From assembly GCA_031359995.1 (NCBI GenBank), contig JANMAT010000208.1:23050-87049 (forward strand): DNA of 64,000 nucleotides, written 5' to 3'. The notes beneath the pieces were generated by a model. The model saw nothing but the letters and a program-made list of their open reading frames with translations, was not told the origin of the DNA and ran no database searches. Position 1 is the first letter of the stretch. Every line of letters begins with the position of its first letter. Both the position numbers and the translations under genes were made by a program. This DNA comes from JANMAT01 sp031359995. GTDB lineage: Bacteria > Actinomycetota > Acidimicrobiia > Acidimicrobiales > Ilumatobacteraceae. Shown piece after piece: positions 40,599-48,871 of this stretch.

Positions 40599-41695
40599 TC
40601 GAGGACCCGGACGCTCGGGCGGAACCCGCGGGCCAGCAGCCCGCCGCGGAACAGGTCACGGTCGCCCACGGCGACGAGCACGATCAGCACGCCACGGTTG
40701 CCCTCGGCCGAGTGGGAGACCTCGAAGTCGAACAGGTTCACACCGAGCTCGGCCGCCAGCGTGAAGATCTCGGCCGCCGAGCCGGGGCGGTCGGGGATGA
40801 CGATGCGCATCTCGGCCATCTCGTCGGGCCGGTGCACGCGTGCCGGCAGGTTCGCCCGCGCCGAGCGGGCGCGCGTCAGCAGCGTGAGCAGCGCGTCGCG
40901 CCGGTCGTGGGCCACGATCTCGCGCACGCCCGTCAGCCCGGCGATGAGGCCGTCGAGCGCACCGACGATGGCATCACGGTTGGCGGCGCAGATGTCCGGC
41001 CAGATGGCGGGATGACCCGACGCGATGCGGGTCATGTCGCGGAAGCCCCCGGCGGCCAGGCGCAGCAGGGCGGCGTGCTCCTCGGCCCGCGTGTCGGCCA
41101 GTGCCATGAGCGTGGCCGCGGTGAGGTGGGGCACGTGGCTCACCACCGCCACCAGCGCATCGTGGCGCTCGGGCGGCAGGGCCACCACTTCGGCTCCCAG
41201 GGCGTGCACCACCGCGGCGACCGCCGAGAAGGTGGCGTCGTCGGTGGTGGCCGTCGGCGTGAGCACCCACACCGCGCCGGCGAACAGGTCGGCGTCCGCG
41301 CCGTCGAGCCCTTCCAGCTCGCTGCCCGCCATCGGGTGGCCGGCGACGAAGCGCGGATCGGCGATCGCCGCGGCCACGGCCGACTTCACGCTGCCGACGT
41401 CGGTGACGATGCCGGTGGTGTGGTCGAGGGCGTGGCGCACGGCGTCGGGCAGCGCCAGCACGGGCGCGGCCACGAACGTGATGGCGGCGTCGAGGTGCAG
41501 CCCGACGGCGTCGATCACGCCGACGTCGCGGGCGCGGGCCAGGCGCAGGGGGTCCACGTCGTGGCCGTGGACGGTCCAGCCGCGGGCGCGCAACGCCTTG
41601 CCGATGGACCCCCCGATGAGACCGAGGCCCGACACGTTGGCGATGTCGGACGCGCCCGCGCCGCCGCCCATCGCGCCTCCCGGCGCGTCGGTCAC
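40595..41695 (-). CDS. tyrA: Prephenate dehydrogenase with ACT domain
   Basis: Oxidative decarboxylation of prephenate for tyrosine synthesis, 366 aa. The NAD-binding loop is SGLGLIGGSIG (about residue 14), followed by DVGSVKSA, AGHPMAGSELEG, and ERHDALVAVVSHVPH with the catalytic His. The last 75 residues form an ACT domain (MRIVIPDRPGSAAEIFTLA), a likely site of tyrosine feedback. The GTG start at 41695 overlaps the aroH stop by 4 nt; the longer frame to 42085 shadows aroH. Confidence 0.94.
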   Translation of the reverse strand: MTDAPGGAMGGGAGASDIANVSGLGLIGGSIGKALRARGWTVHGHDVDPLRLARARDVGVIDAVGLHLDAAITFVAAPVLALPDAVRHALDHTTGIVTDVGSVKSAVAAAIADPRFVAGHPMAGSELEGLDGADADLFAGAVWVLTPTATTDDATFSAVAAVVHALGAEVVALPPERHDALVAVVSHVPHLTAATLMALADTRAEEHAALLRLAAGGFRDMTRIASGHPAIWPDICAANRDAIVGALDGLIAGLTGVREIVAHDRRDALLTLLTRARSARANLPARVHRPDEMAEMRIVIPDRPGSAAEIFTLAAELGVNLFDFEVSHSAEGNRGVLIVLVAVGDRDLFRGGLLARGFRPSVRVLD

Positions 41696-42066
41696 TTCGG
41701 GCCGCCTCCGGCGAGATCGGGGCGCAGGACGACGGCACCCTCGAGGAACACGTGATGCACCTCGGCCCGCGGCCGGTCGAGCTCCACGTGGAGCAGCAGC
41801 CGTACGCACAGGCGCAGGCTGCCGTCGATGTCGATCTCCTGGGCGCCCAGGATCGGAACGTCGCCCAGACCCCACAGGCGTGCCGCGGTGGCCGGATGGG
41901 CGGAGCGGATGTCGCTCGTCGCGGTCACGACCACGCTGATGACGTCGTCGGGTCGGATGGCGTTGCGCTCGAACACCGCGCCGACCAGCGTCTCCACCCG
42001 CTCGCGGACCTGCTCCGGGGTGTCGGCGTCGAGGGTGGTCGCTCCCCGTATGGCTCGCACAGGCAC
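41692..42066 (-). CDS. aroH: Chorismate mutase, AroH class
   Basis: Converts chorismate to prephenate, directly feeding the next gene. The 124-aa alpha/beta-barrel trimer family is recognised by VRAIRGATTLD, the Arg/Glu-containing AVFERN, VVVTATSDIRSAHPA and the C-terminal RLLLHVE and HVFLEGAVVLRPDL. It starts with GTG at 42066; TACGAT lies 8 nt upstream, so it may have its own promoter within the longer run. Confidence 0.93.
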   Translation of the reverse strand: MPVRAIRGATTLDADTPEQVRERVETLVGAVFERNAIRPDDVISVVVTATSDIRSAHPATAARLWGLGDVPILGAQEIDIDGSLRLCVRLLLHVELDRPRAEVHHVFLEGAVVLRPDLAGGGPK

Positions 42067-42074
42067 GAGGGACG

Positions 42075-42080
42075 ATCGTA
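42075..42080 (-). promoter_or_regulatory. Internal leaderless -10 box before aroH
   Basis: TACGAT on the minus strand, 8 nt before the aroH GTG, in the 43-nt gap after rluB, the widest gap of the run. Confidence 0.45.
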
Positions 42081-42109
42081 CTCATTTGCCCCCGTCCGGT
42101 CCGAATGAC

Positions 42110-42949
42110 CTACCCGTCGAAGCCGACGGCCTGCCTCAGGGCCCGGACCTCGTCGACCGTGAGCTGGCGCCACTGCCCCGGTTCGAGGCCAGTGTCGGCG
42201 ACCGGGCCGACGCGCACGCGCCGCAGGTAGCGCACCGGATGGTCGATGGCGTCGAACATGCGGCGCACCTGGCGGTTGCGCCCCTCGTGCACCACCACGT
42301 GCACGACCGACGGCGCCACGCGCCAGACCCTGGCCGGAGCGGTGGGTCCGTCGTCGAGCATCACGCCGTCGCGCAGCAGTTGCAGATCGCGGTCGGTCGG
42401 GTCGCCGTCCACCTCGGCCAGGTACTCCTTCTCCACCGCGAAGCTCGGGTGGGTGATGCGGTGCGTGATGCTGCCGTCGTTGGTGAGCAGCAGCAGCCCC
42501 TCGGTGTCGGCGTCGAGGCGGCCGACCGGGAACACGCGCGGCTCGGGCGGCACCAGGCCGACCACCACGGGGCGCCCACGCTCGTCGCGCGCCGACGAGA
42601 GCACGCCGAGTGGCTTGTCGAGCACGTAGTACACGAGCTCGCCCTGGGCGGCGATCTCCTCGCCATCCACGGCGATCACGTCGTCGGGCTGCACGCGGCG
42701 CCCGAGCACGGCGACCTCGCCGTTCACCGTGACGCGCCCGGCCGAGATCAGCTCCTCGCACTGGCGGCGGCTGCCGTGACCGCGTGCCGCCATCACCTTC
42801 TGCAGGCGCTCGCCTTCGGTGCTCGTGAGCGCCTTCTGCTGCTCCCACAGCGGGGGCTCCAGCTCGCGCTCCGTGGACGGCTCGCGTCGCACGACGGGCG
42901 CGGCCGGGCGGTCGCCCCGGCGCGTGACGATGCTGCGGCGCGGCGCCAT
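42110..42949 (-). CDS. rluB: Ribosomal large-subunit pseudouridine synthase RluB-type
   Basis: RsuA/RluB-family pseudouridine synthase, 279 aa. An N-terminal basic extension (about 45 residues) precedes an S4 RNA-binding domain (ERLQKVMAARGHGSRRQCEELI) and the catalytic domain with Asp in VGRLDADTEGLLLLT, and EGRNRQVRRMFDAI near the end. The ATG at 42949 overlaps the scpB stop by one base. The scpA-scpB-rluB order is widely conserved. Confidence 0.94.
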   Translation of the reverse strand: MAPRRSIVTRRGDRPAAPVVRREPSTERELEPPLWEQQKALTSTEGERLQKVMAARGHGSRRQCEELISAGRVTVNGEVAVLGRRVQPDDVIAVDGEEIAAQGELVYYVLDKPLGVLSSARDERGRPVVVGLVPPEPRVFPVGRLDADTEGLLLLTNDGSITHRITHPSFAVEKEYLAEVDGDPTDRDLQLLRDGVMLDDGPTAPARVWRVAPSVVHVVVHEGRNRQVRRMFDAIDHPVRYLRRVRVGPVADTGLEPGQWRQLTVDEVRALRQAVGFDG

Positions 42950-43740
42950 CAGGCCTCGGGCAGCGGCAACGGCGCGCCCGGCACTTCGTCGGCCGCCGAA
43001 CCCGGCTCCGGCTCCGGCTCCGCCAGGTCGGCGGCGGGTTCGGCGCGGGCGACCGGTGCCGTGGCGGTGGTGGTGGCGCTCGGGACGCGCAGGCCGTGCT
43101 CGAGCGCCTCGACCACGTCGGCGCCGGGCACGAACTCGGCCAACGGCGGCAGATCGGCCAACGAGTTCAGCCCGAGCTTCTCCAGGAACAGCTGCGTGGT
43201 GCCCCACAGCAGCGCCTGGCCCGGGCCGGGGTCGCGACCGATCTGGTCGGTGTAGCCGCGTGCCTGCAGGGTGCGCAGCACGCCGTCGGGGTCGACCCCG
43301 CGGATGGACGCGACCTGGGCCCGCGAGATCGGCTGCTTGTAGGCCACGATGGCCAACGTCTCCAGCGCGGCGGCCGACAACCGCGACGTCTGGCCGTCGA
43401 GCACGTAGCGCTCCACGTAGGCGGCGAGGTCCGGGTGGCTCTGGTACCGCCAACCACCGGCCACCCGCACGAGCTGGAACCCGGCCCCGGCCTCGTCGTA
43501 GGTGTCGGACAGGCGGCGGCACAGCGCCTCCACCGTGGGCACGGGCACGCCGATCAACTGGGCCAGCACCTCGGAGCCCACCGGCTCCGACGACACCATC
43601 ACGATGGCCTCGATCGCCCGTATGGCGTCGGGGTTCATCGATGCGTCGCCCGCGGCCAGCACGGGTTGCGTGGTCTCCTCGGCGGTCTCGGAGGCGGGCG
43701 CGTCGGTGGTGGGATCGCCATCGGGTGGCGCGTCGCTCAT
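42949..43740 (-). CDS. scpB: Segregation and condensation protein ScpB
   Basis: SMC-complex kite subunit, 263 aa. The winged-helix core (residues 40-190) carries EAIVMVSSEPVGSEVLAQLIG, GWRYQSHPDLAAYVERY, LSAAALETLAIVAYKQPISRAQVASIRG and LLWGTTQLFLEKLGL. N- and C-terminal low-complexity tails are longer than usual. It acts with ScpA and SMC in chromosome segregation. Confidence 0.94.
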   Translation of the reverse strand: MSDAPPDGDPTTDAPASETAEETTQPVLAAGDASMNPDAIRAIEAIVMVSSEPVGSEVLAQLIGVPVPTVEALCRRLSDTYDEAGAGFQLVRVAGGWRYQSHPDLAAYVERYVLDGQTSRLSAAALETLAIVAYKQPISRAQVASIRGVDPDGVLRTLQARGYTDQIGRDPGPGQALLWGTTQLFLEKLGLNSLADLPPLAEFVPGADVVEALEHGLRVPSATTTATAPVARAEPAADLAEPEPEPGSAADEVPGAPLPLPEA

Positions 43741-43741
43741 G

Positions 43742-44521
43742 TCATCCCTCGTAGGCGTCGATGGTGATGTCGTCGTCGCTGCGGCCGTCGAGGCCGAGCC
43801 AGATGACGTCGATGTCGCCGAACACGGCGGGCTGGTCCAGCTCGACCACGCCCTGCTTGTACAGCTCGAGCAGCGCCAGGAAGCGCACGATCACCTCCAG
43901 CCGATCGACCAGACCGGCGGTGAGGCGACGGAAGCTGATGCGCCCGACACGGGGCAGCTCGTCGCACAGCTCGGCCACCGCGTCGGACACGCTGACGCGG
44001 ATGGGCGCCACGTGGTCGAGCAGCACCCGGCTCACCAGCTTGGGGGCGATGGCGCGCTGGTAGGCGTTGCGCAGCTTGGTCGGGTTGAGGCCTTCGAGCG
44101 GGTCGGGAGCCAGGCCCTGGAAGCACTCGTCGAGGCCGGCGATGCGCGGGTACGACAGCGCGGCCCCGTCGGCCAGGCCCGCCAGCACCGCGGCCACGTC
44201 CTTGAACGTCTTGCACTCGAGCAGCCGGGCGAGCAGCAGGTCGCGCTCCTCCCACAGGGCCAGCTCCTCGTCGAGGTCCATGTCCTCGCGGCCCGGGAGC
44301 AGGCGACGGGCCTTCAGCTCGACCAGGGTGGCGGCGATGAGCAGGAACTCGGTGGCGACGTCGAGGTCGAGGCTGTCCTGGATGCGGCGGAGCTCGATCA
44401 GGTAGGCGTCCACGATGGCGGACAGCGACACCTCGTAGAGGTCGACCTTCTCCTGCAGGATGAGGTGCAGCAGCAGGTCGAAGGGCCCCGCGAAGACCGG
44501 GGTGGACACCTCGTACGGCAC
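43742..44521 (-). CDS. scpA: Segregation and condensation protein ScpA
   Basis: Kleisin subunit bridging SMC heads, 259 aa. The N-terminal kleisin signature FAGPFDLLLHLILQEKVDLYEVSL and EFLLIAATLVELKARRLLP are clear; the C-terminal winged helix ends in RFLALLELYKQGVVELDQ. It starts with GTG at 44521, 18 nt after the thioesterase remnant; scpB follows after 1 nt. Confidence 0.94.
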   Translation of the reverse strand: MPYEVSTPVFAGPFDLLLHLILQEKVDLYEVSLSAIVDAYLIELRRIQDSLDLDVATEFLLIAATLVELKARRLLPGREDMDLDEELALWEERDLLLARLLECKTFKDVAAVLAGLADGAALSYPRIAGLDECFQGLAPDPLEGLNPTKLRNAYQRAIAPKLVSRVLLDHVAPIRVSVSDAVAELCDELPRVGRISFRRLTAGLVDRLEVIVRFLALLELYKQGVVELDQPAVFGDIDVIWLGLDGRSDDDITIDAYEG

Positions 44522-44539
44522 GGTCGACCAGCTTACCCG

Positions 44540-44967
44540 TCAGCCCTGGCCGAGGTCCCGTAGCCAGACCGGCATGCGCACGGGCCGGCCCGTGGGATCG
44601 ACGCAGCCGTGCACCGTGACGCCGGTGGATGCCGGCTTGCCCGCCACCGTGAGCAGGTAACCGAGCTGGAACGTGGCCCGCGTGGCCGAGGCCACCTTCA
44701 GGTGCACCCGGACCCGGTCGTCGAAGCGCAGGGGTGCCAGGTAGCGCACGTACGCCTCCAGCACCGCGAAGTCGACCCCCTCCCCCGCACCGCCAGGTAG
44801 GGGTGCCCGATGGCGTCCAGGTAGGCCACGCGCGTCTCCTCCAGGTAGGGCAGGTAGGCGGCGTGGTGGACGATGCCCATGGCGTCGGTCTCGGCGAAGC
44901 GCACGCGGATCTCGTGGGAGAAGGGGTAGGCCGCCGGGTCCGTGGGCGGGTCGAAGGCCAGGCGCAT
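44540..44967 (-). pseudogene. YbgC-like acyl-CoA thioesterase broken by one frameshift
   Basis: A hotdog-fold thioesterase is encoded in two frames. The first half (RFAETDAMGIVHHAAYLPYLEE with the catalytic Asp) starts at the ATG at 44967; the second half (VDFAVLEAYVRYLAPLRFDD, then the beta-strands) is one frame off. The break lies at about 44780-44792, in the run GGGGGAGGGGG on the minus strand; adding one G there would restore an about 140-aa protein. Either the gene is inactive or the base is a sequencing or assembly error; the rest shows no decay, which favours an error or a very recent event. Confidence 0.85.
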
Positions 44968-44974
44968 CGGGGCG

Positions 44975-44980
44975 ACGATA
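44975..44980 (-). promoter_or_regulatory. Leaderless -10 box of the thioesterase-scp-aro run
   Basis: TATCGT on the minus strand, 7 nt before the ATG at 44967. It is divergent from the trpS promoter 42 bp away. Confidence 0.5.
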
Positions 44981-45021
44981 CCGGAGCGGAACCGACCCGA
45001 CCCCGGCATTGCACCGCCCGC

Positions 45022-45027
45022 TACCCT
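45022..45027 (+). promoter_or_regulatory. Leaderless -10 box of trpS
   Basis: TACCCT, 8 nt before the GTG at 45036; no ribosome site lies between. Confidence 0.5.
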
Positions 45028-45035
45028 GCCCGACC

Positions 45036-46022
45036 GTGACCCGAGTGCTGTCGTGCATCCAACCCACCGGCGACGTCCATCTGGGCAACTACCTGGGCGC
45101 GCTGGTCAACTGGGTGGCCGGCCAGCACGAATGCGACGCCTTCCACGGCATCGTCGACCTCCACTCCCTCACCGCCATCACCGGGCCCGGCATCATCGGT
45201 GACAACACGGTGAAGATGGCCGCCGTGCTGTACGCCATCGGGCTCGACCCCGAGGTCGCCACGGTGTTCGTGCAGAGCCACGTGCCCGAGCACACCCAGC
45301 TGTGCTGGCTGATGGAGTGCACGGTCTCCTTCGGCGAACTGAGCCGCATGACGCAGTTCAAGGACAAGGCGGCCAAGCGCGAAGCCGACTTCGTGTCGGC
45401 CGGTCTGTTCACCTACCCCGCGCTGCAAGCGGCCGACATCCTGCTGTACGACACCGACGAGGTGCCGGTGGGCGAGGACCAGCGCCAGCACGTCGAGATC
45501 ACCCGCGACATCGCCGAGCGCTTCAACGGCCGGTTCGGACCCACGTTCCGACTGCCGAAGGCGGCCGTCCCCAAGGCCGGGGCCCGCGTCATGGACCTGC
45601 AGGACCCCACGTCGAAGATGTCGAAGTCGGCCACGAGCGAGGCTGGCGTCGTCTACCTCATGGACGAGCCGGCGGCGATCATGAAGAAGTTCAAGCGGGC
45701 TGTCACCGACTCCGACAGCGAGGTCCGCCACGACCGCACGGCCAAGCCGGGCGTGTCGAACCTGCTCGAGATCCTCGCCGTGGCCACCGGGCGCGTCCCC
45801 GAAGAAGTGGCCGCTGGGTACTCCCAGTACGGGCCACTCAAGACCGACGCCGGCGAGGCCGTGGTGGCGCTGCTGGCGCCCGTCCAGGACCGTTTCCGTG
45901 AGCTCATGACGGACCGCGGCGAGCTGGCCCGCCTGCTCGCCATCGGGGCCGGCAAGGCCCGCGAGGTCGCCGCCGCCACGTACGCGCGCGCCGCCACCAA
46001 CATCGGCCTCCTGACCAGCTGA
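45036..46022 (+). CDS. trpS: Tryptophanyl-tRNA synthetase
   Basis: Class I synthetase charging tRNA-Trp, 328 aa. The HIGH-like motif is GDVHLGNYLG near residue 12, the specificity region VPVGEDQRQHVEITRDIA lies in the middle, and the KMSKS loop is KMSKSATSE near 195. The GTG at 45036 gives the family's usual start (TRVLSCIQPTGDVHLG) and fits the -10 box. It is monocistronic, followed by a 280-bp gap with two palindromic repeats. Confidence 0.96.
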   Translation: MTRVLSCIQPTGDVHLGNYLGALVNWVAGQHECDAFHGIVDLHSLTAITGPGIIGDNTVKMAAVLYAIGLDPEVATVFVQSHVPEHTQLCWLMECTVSFGELSRMTQFKDKAAKREADFVSAGLFTYPALQAADILLYDTDEVPVGEDQRQHVEITRDIAERFNGRFGPTFRLPKAAVPKAGARVMDLQDPTSKMSKSATSEAGVVYLMDEPAAIMKKFKRAVTDSDSEVRHDRTAKPGVSNLLEILAVATGRVPEEVAAGYSQYGPLKTDAGEAVVALLAPVQDRFRELMTDRGELARLLAIGAGKAREVAAATYARAATNIGLLTS

Positions 46023-46070
46023 CGGCCGCGGGGCCCCAGGGGCACCGTCCCGGCCCCCCACCCCATCGCT

Positions 46071-46114
46071 TTGTTTGCGCGAGCCCGCGCCCGCGGTGGT
46101 CTCGCGCAATCAGA
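46071..46114. repeat. Palindromic repeat, copy 1
   Basis: The element begins TTGTTTGCGCGAG and ends CTCGCGCAATCAGA. Arms TTGCGCGAG (46075-46083) and CTCGCGCAA (46101-46109) form a perfect 9-bp stem with a 17-nt loop. A second, degenerate copy lies 77 bp downstream. It is a REP-like element or part of the trpS 3' region. Confidence 0.6.
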
Positions 46115-46150
46115 TCACGGCAGCGACCCACCTGAACCATCCCCCGTCGC

Positions 46151-46196
46151 GTTTGTTGGCGCGTGCCGGCGCCGGTGGTGGTCCCACGCAATCAGA
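46151..46196. repeat. Palindromic repeat, copy 2
   Basis: Same order of blocks as copy 1: GTTTGTTGGCGCG, GCCGGCGCCGGTGGTGGT, then ACGCAATCAGAG. Its arms pair imperfectly, but the core holds a perfect 10-bp palindrome CCGGCGCCGG (46166-46175). Between the two copies and around them (46023-46303) I see no gene. Confidence 0.6.
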
Positions 46197-46303
46197 GTGA
46201 AGACGCTGGCGCCGCCGGATCCTCGCCGCCGCAGACCAGCGCGAGCAGCGGGTCGACGCGGGCATGCGCCCGTTCACCCGCCGCGGGCGACCAGAATGGG
46301 CGG

Positions 46304-46795
46304 GTGAGCTCCGAGCCGCCCCCGCTGCCACCCCCACCGGCCATGCCGCCCCCGCCCGGTGGGCCGGGTTCCTACGGCACACCTCCGCCGCCGGGACAGC
46401 CGTACGCGGGAGCTCCGCCGATGACCGGCCAGCCGTACGTCGGCGCGCCGCCGTACGTGGGGCTGCCCTACGGGGCGCCGAACTACGGCTCGCCCCAGAT
46501 CCAGTTCGGGATCACGCCACCGAACCCGTACGAGTCGCGGGGCACCACCACGTTGGTGCTCGGTCTCATCGCCCTCATCGGCGGCCTCGTGGTGTGCGGC
46601 GTGCCGCTCCTGCTCGGTCCGGTGGCGTGGATCACCGGCAACGGGGTCCGTCGTAACGCCCTCGCCGGCGGCCACCCGGAGCCGGGCAACAACAAGGGCG
46701 GCCGCATCTGCGGCATCATCGCCACGGTCCTGCTCGCCCTCGGCGTCGCCGGCATCTTCCTCTTCCTCATCGCCTTCCGCGCCAGCTCGTCCTGA
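46304..46795 (+). CDS. Pro-rich membrane protein, DUF4190-like
   Basis: A 163-aa protein with a disordered N terminus of about 75 residues (Pro/Gly/Tyr repeats such as GQPYAGAPP and GQPYVGAPP), then two membrane helices (about 84-108 and 138-158) joined by a short loop with NGVRRNALAGGHPEPGNNKGG. The pairing of a proline-rich tail with a two-helix DUF4190-like unit is common in actinobacteria; the function is unknown. The GTG at 46304 is the only start that gives this arrangement. Confidence 0.82.
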   Translation: MSSEPPPLPPPPAMPPPPGGPGSYGTPPPPGQPYAGAPPMTGQPYVGAPPYVGLPYGAPNYGSPQIQFGITPPNPYESRGTTTLVLGLIALIGGLVVCGVPLLLGPVAWITGNGVRRNALAGGHPEPGNNKGGRICGIIATVLLALGVAGIFLFLIAFRASSS

Positions 46796-46802
46796 CCCGG
46801 GC

Positions 46803-47312
46803 TCAGTCGTCGTCGGCGGCCTTGAGGGCGTCGGCGAGGCGGCGCTCGACCGTCCATGCCGATGGGTCGAGATGGTGCTCGCGCGTCCAGGCGACGGTCA
46901 GAGGGTCGGCGCCCGCGGCGGCGAGCGCGTCGGCGCCGATGGCGTCATGACGCAGGTAGCGGGCCAGGCGACCGCCGCCCGTGGCCGCCCGCTCGCGACC
47001 GATCGCCCCGGCCCACACCGTGGCGCCGACGCGGGCGAACGTGCCGAAGCCGCTGGCGAGCTTGCCCGAGTCGTGCAGGAGCGCGGCGGCCACGACCGGC
47101 CGGGTCGCGTCGGCGCCGAGGCGGGCCACCACATCGCGGGCGACGCCGATGGCGTGGCGACGGTCGGGGTTCGACAGCTGCACCCACATGGCGTCCTCAC
47201 CGGGCCGCAGCTGGGAACGGGCCCAGTTCTCGTCGGCCGGGACCGGCGGGCGGGTCGACAACGATCCGAAGAAGCGCCCGGCCAGATGGCGGGCGGAGGC
47301 CAGACGATCCAC
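46803..47312 (-). CDS. HD-domain-like protein
   Basis: A 169-aa helical protein with an HD-type metal site: RRHAIGVARDV supplies the first His, ALLHDSGK the HD pair, and TREHHLDPS a later His. It lacks the large substrate lobes of known nucleotidases and resembles small actinobacterial HD proteins of unknown substrate. It begins with GTG at 47312 and has a -10 box 6 nt upstream; xerD ends 16 nt upstream of it on the same strand. Confidence 0.8.
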   Translation of the reverse strand: MDRLASARHLAGRFFGSLSTRPPVPADENWARSQLRPGEDAMWVQLSNPDRRHAIGVARDVVARLGADATRPVVAAALLHDSGKLASGFGTFARVGATVWAGAIGRERAATGGGRLARYLRHDAIGADALAAAGADPLTVAWTREHHLDPSAWTVERRLADALKAADDD

Positions 47313-47318
47313 GGGGCC

Positions 47319-47324
47319 AGGGTA
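47319..47324 (-). promoter_or_regulatory. Leaderless -10 box of the HD-domain gene
   Basis: TACCCT on the minus strand, 6 nt before the GTG at 47312. Confidence 0.5.
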
Positions 47325-47327
47325 CCG

Positions 47328-48308
47328 TCAGCGCCGCCGGGCCCGCGGGTGGGCGGCCTGGTACACGCTGCGCAACCGTTCGGCGGTGACCTTCGTGTAG
47401 ATCTGCGTGGTCGACACCGACGCATGGCCGAGCAGCTCCTGCACGATGCGGATGTCGGCGCCGTGCTCGATCATGTGGGTCGCACACGAGTGCCGCAGCA
47501 CATGGGGCGTGAGGCGGTCACCGAGCCCCACACGGTCGCCGTAGCTGCGCACCACCGCCCACGCCGCCTGCCGGCTCAGACGCCCGCCCCGCTGGTTCAA
47601 CAACACGGCGTCGGCGTCGCCCCGGCGGGCCCACCGTACGGGTTCCATGGCGCCGCGACCGCCGGGGCTCAGCCACTCGCCGACGGCGACCTTGGCCGCG
47701 CGACCCAGGGGCACCATGCGCTCCTTGGCCCCCTTGCCGAACACGCGCACCGTGCCCGCGACGGGGTCGATGTCGCCGAGCGACAGGGCGCACAGCTCAC
47801 CGATGCGCATGCCCGTGCCGTAGAGCAGCTCGACGATGGCCCGGTCGCGCCGGTGTACCGGCTCGTGGCCCACCACCGCGTCCAGCAGCATGGTGATCTC
47901 GGGTTCCGACAGGGCCTTGGGCAGACCCGCCGGCTTGCGGGGCGAGGCGATCTCGGCGGCGGGGTCGTGATCGGCGCGTCCCTCCTCGGCGCAGAAGCGG
48001 TGGAAGGTCCGCACGGCGACCAGGCCCCGGGCGACCGACGTGATCGCCGCGCCGCTGGCGCGCCGGTCGGCGACCCAACGTTCGATGTCGCCCTCGGTGG
48101 CACCGTCGAACGTGGTGCCGCGGAACGCCAGCCACCGCATGTACGCCTGCAGGTCGCGCCGGTAGGCGGCGAGGGTGTTGCCGGACCGGCCCTTCTCGAC
48201 GGTCAGCCACGTGAGGAACTCCTCGGCGGCCAGGGGCAGCTCGACGCTGCGCAGCGGCAGGACGCCGTCGGCACGCGAGCGCGTGCGGCGGGAGCCGCTC
48301 CCGGTCAC
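47328..48308 (-). CDS. xerD: Site-specific tyrosine recombinase XerD
   Basis: Resolves chromosome dimers at dif with XerC, 326 aa. The N-terminal core-binding domain (residues 20-110) has the SGNTLAAYRRDL pattern; the catalytic domain holds Arg in GTGMRIGELCAL, Lys in FGKGAKER, HVLRHSCATHM, LGHASVSTTQIY with the final His and the nucleophile Tyr. The GTG at 48308 overlaps the nudix stop by 4 nt. The pyrG-nudix-xerD order is typical of actinobacteria, so this is the chromosomal enzyme, not an integron or phage integrase. Confidence 0.93.
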   Translation of the reverse strand: MTGSGSRRTRSRADGVLPLRSVELPLAAEEFLTWLTVEKGRSGNTLAAYRRDLQAYMRWLAFRGTTFDGATEGDIERWVADRRASGAAITSVARGLVAVRTFHRFCAEEGRADHDPAAEIASPRKPAGLPKALSEPEITMLLDAVVGHEPVHRRDRAIVELLYGTGMRIGELCALSLGDIDPVAGTVRVFGKGAKERMVPLGRAAKVAVGEWLSPGGRGAMEPVRWARRGDADAVLLNQRGGRLSRQAAWAVVRSYGDRVGLGDRLTPHVLRHSCATHMIEHGADIRIVQELLGHASVSTTQIYTKVTAERLRSVYQAAHPRARRR

Positions 48309-48871
48309 CGACCCTCGCGCTGGCGCAACCGCTGATCGGCGAGCAGGAGTCCCATCACGGTCTTGGCGTCGGTGATCGTGCCGTCGGCCACCAGCGCCAG
48401 CGCCTCGGTGAGGGCGATCTGGTGCACGGTCATGGCCCGCTCCTCGGGCCCCTGCCGGTCGTGCGCGACCGCTTCGAGCTCGGTGGCGAGGAACACGTGG
48501 GTGTCGGCGTCGGTGAGCCCGCACGCGTTGTGGAAGCGCGTGAGCAGCTCGATGCGGCCGGCCTTCATGCCGACCTCTTCGATGAGCTCGCGCTGGGCCG
48601 TCTCCTCGGGCGGTTCACCGTCCACGTCACGCATGCCGGCCGGGATCTCGTCCATGAGCGCGTCGAGGGGCGGCCGGTACTGGCGAACGAGCACCACCGC
48701 GGGCACGCCCTCGGGGTCGAACAGCAGCGGCACCACGCCGACCGCACCCGGCGAGCGCACGAACGTGCGGGTGAACACCTCGCCGTCGGGTGCGGCAAAG
48801 TCGGCCTCGACGAGCTTCCACACGGCCCAGGGGTGCACCACCCGCTCCTCGAGCGGGCGGAAGGCGGTCAT
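48305..48871 (-). CDS. Nudix hydrolase, ADP-ribose pyrophosphatase type
   Basis: A 188-aa nudix protein. The nudix box is GMRDVDGEPPEETAQRELIE followed by EVGM, complete with the metal-binding REXXEE. VRQYRPPLDALMDEIPAG upstream is typical of ADP-ribose pyrophosphatases. The ATG at 48871 overlaps the pyrG stop by 4 nt; the longer frame to 49891 is a pyrG shadow. Confidence 0.93.
   Translation of the reverse strand: MTAFRPLEERVVHPWAVWKLVEADFAAPDGEVFTRTFVRSPGAVGVVPLLFDPEGVPAVVLVRQYRPPLDALMDEIPAGMRDVDGEPPEETAQRELIEEVGMKAGRIELLTRFHNACGLTDADTHVFLATELEAVAHDRQGPEERAMTVHQIALTEALALVADGTITDAKTVMGLLLADQRLRQREGR

Noticed and set aside
47328..48308. Tyrosine recombinase as a mobile-element integrase
   Set aside because: Its place after pyrG and nudix and its sequence fit housekeeping XerD.
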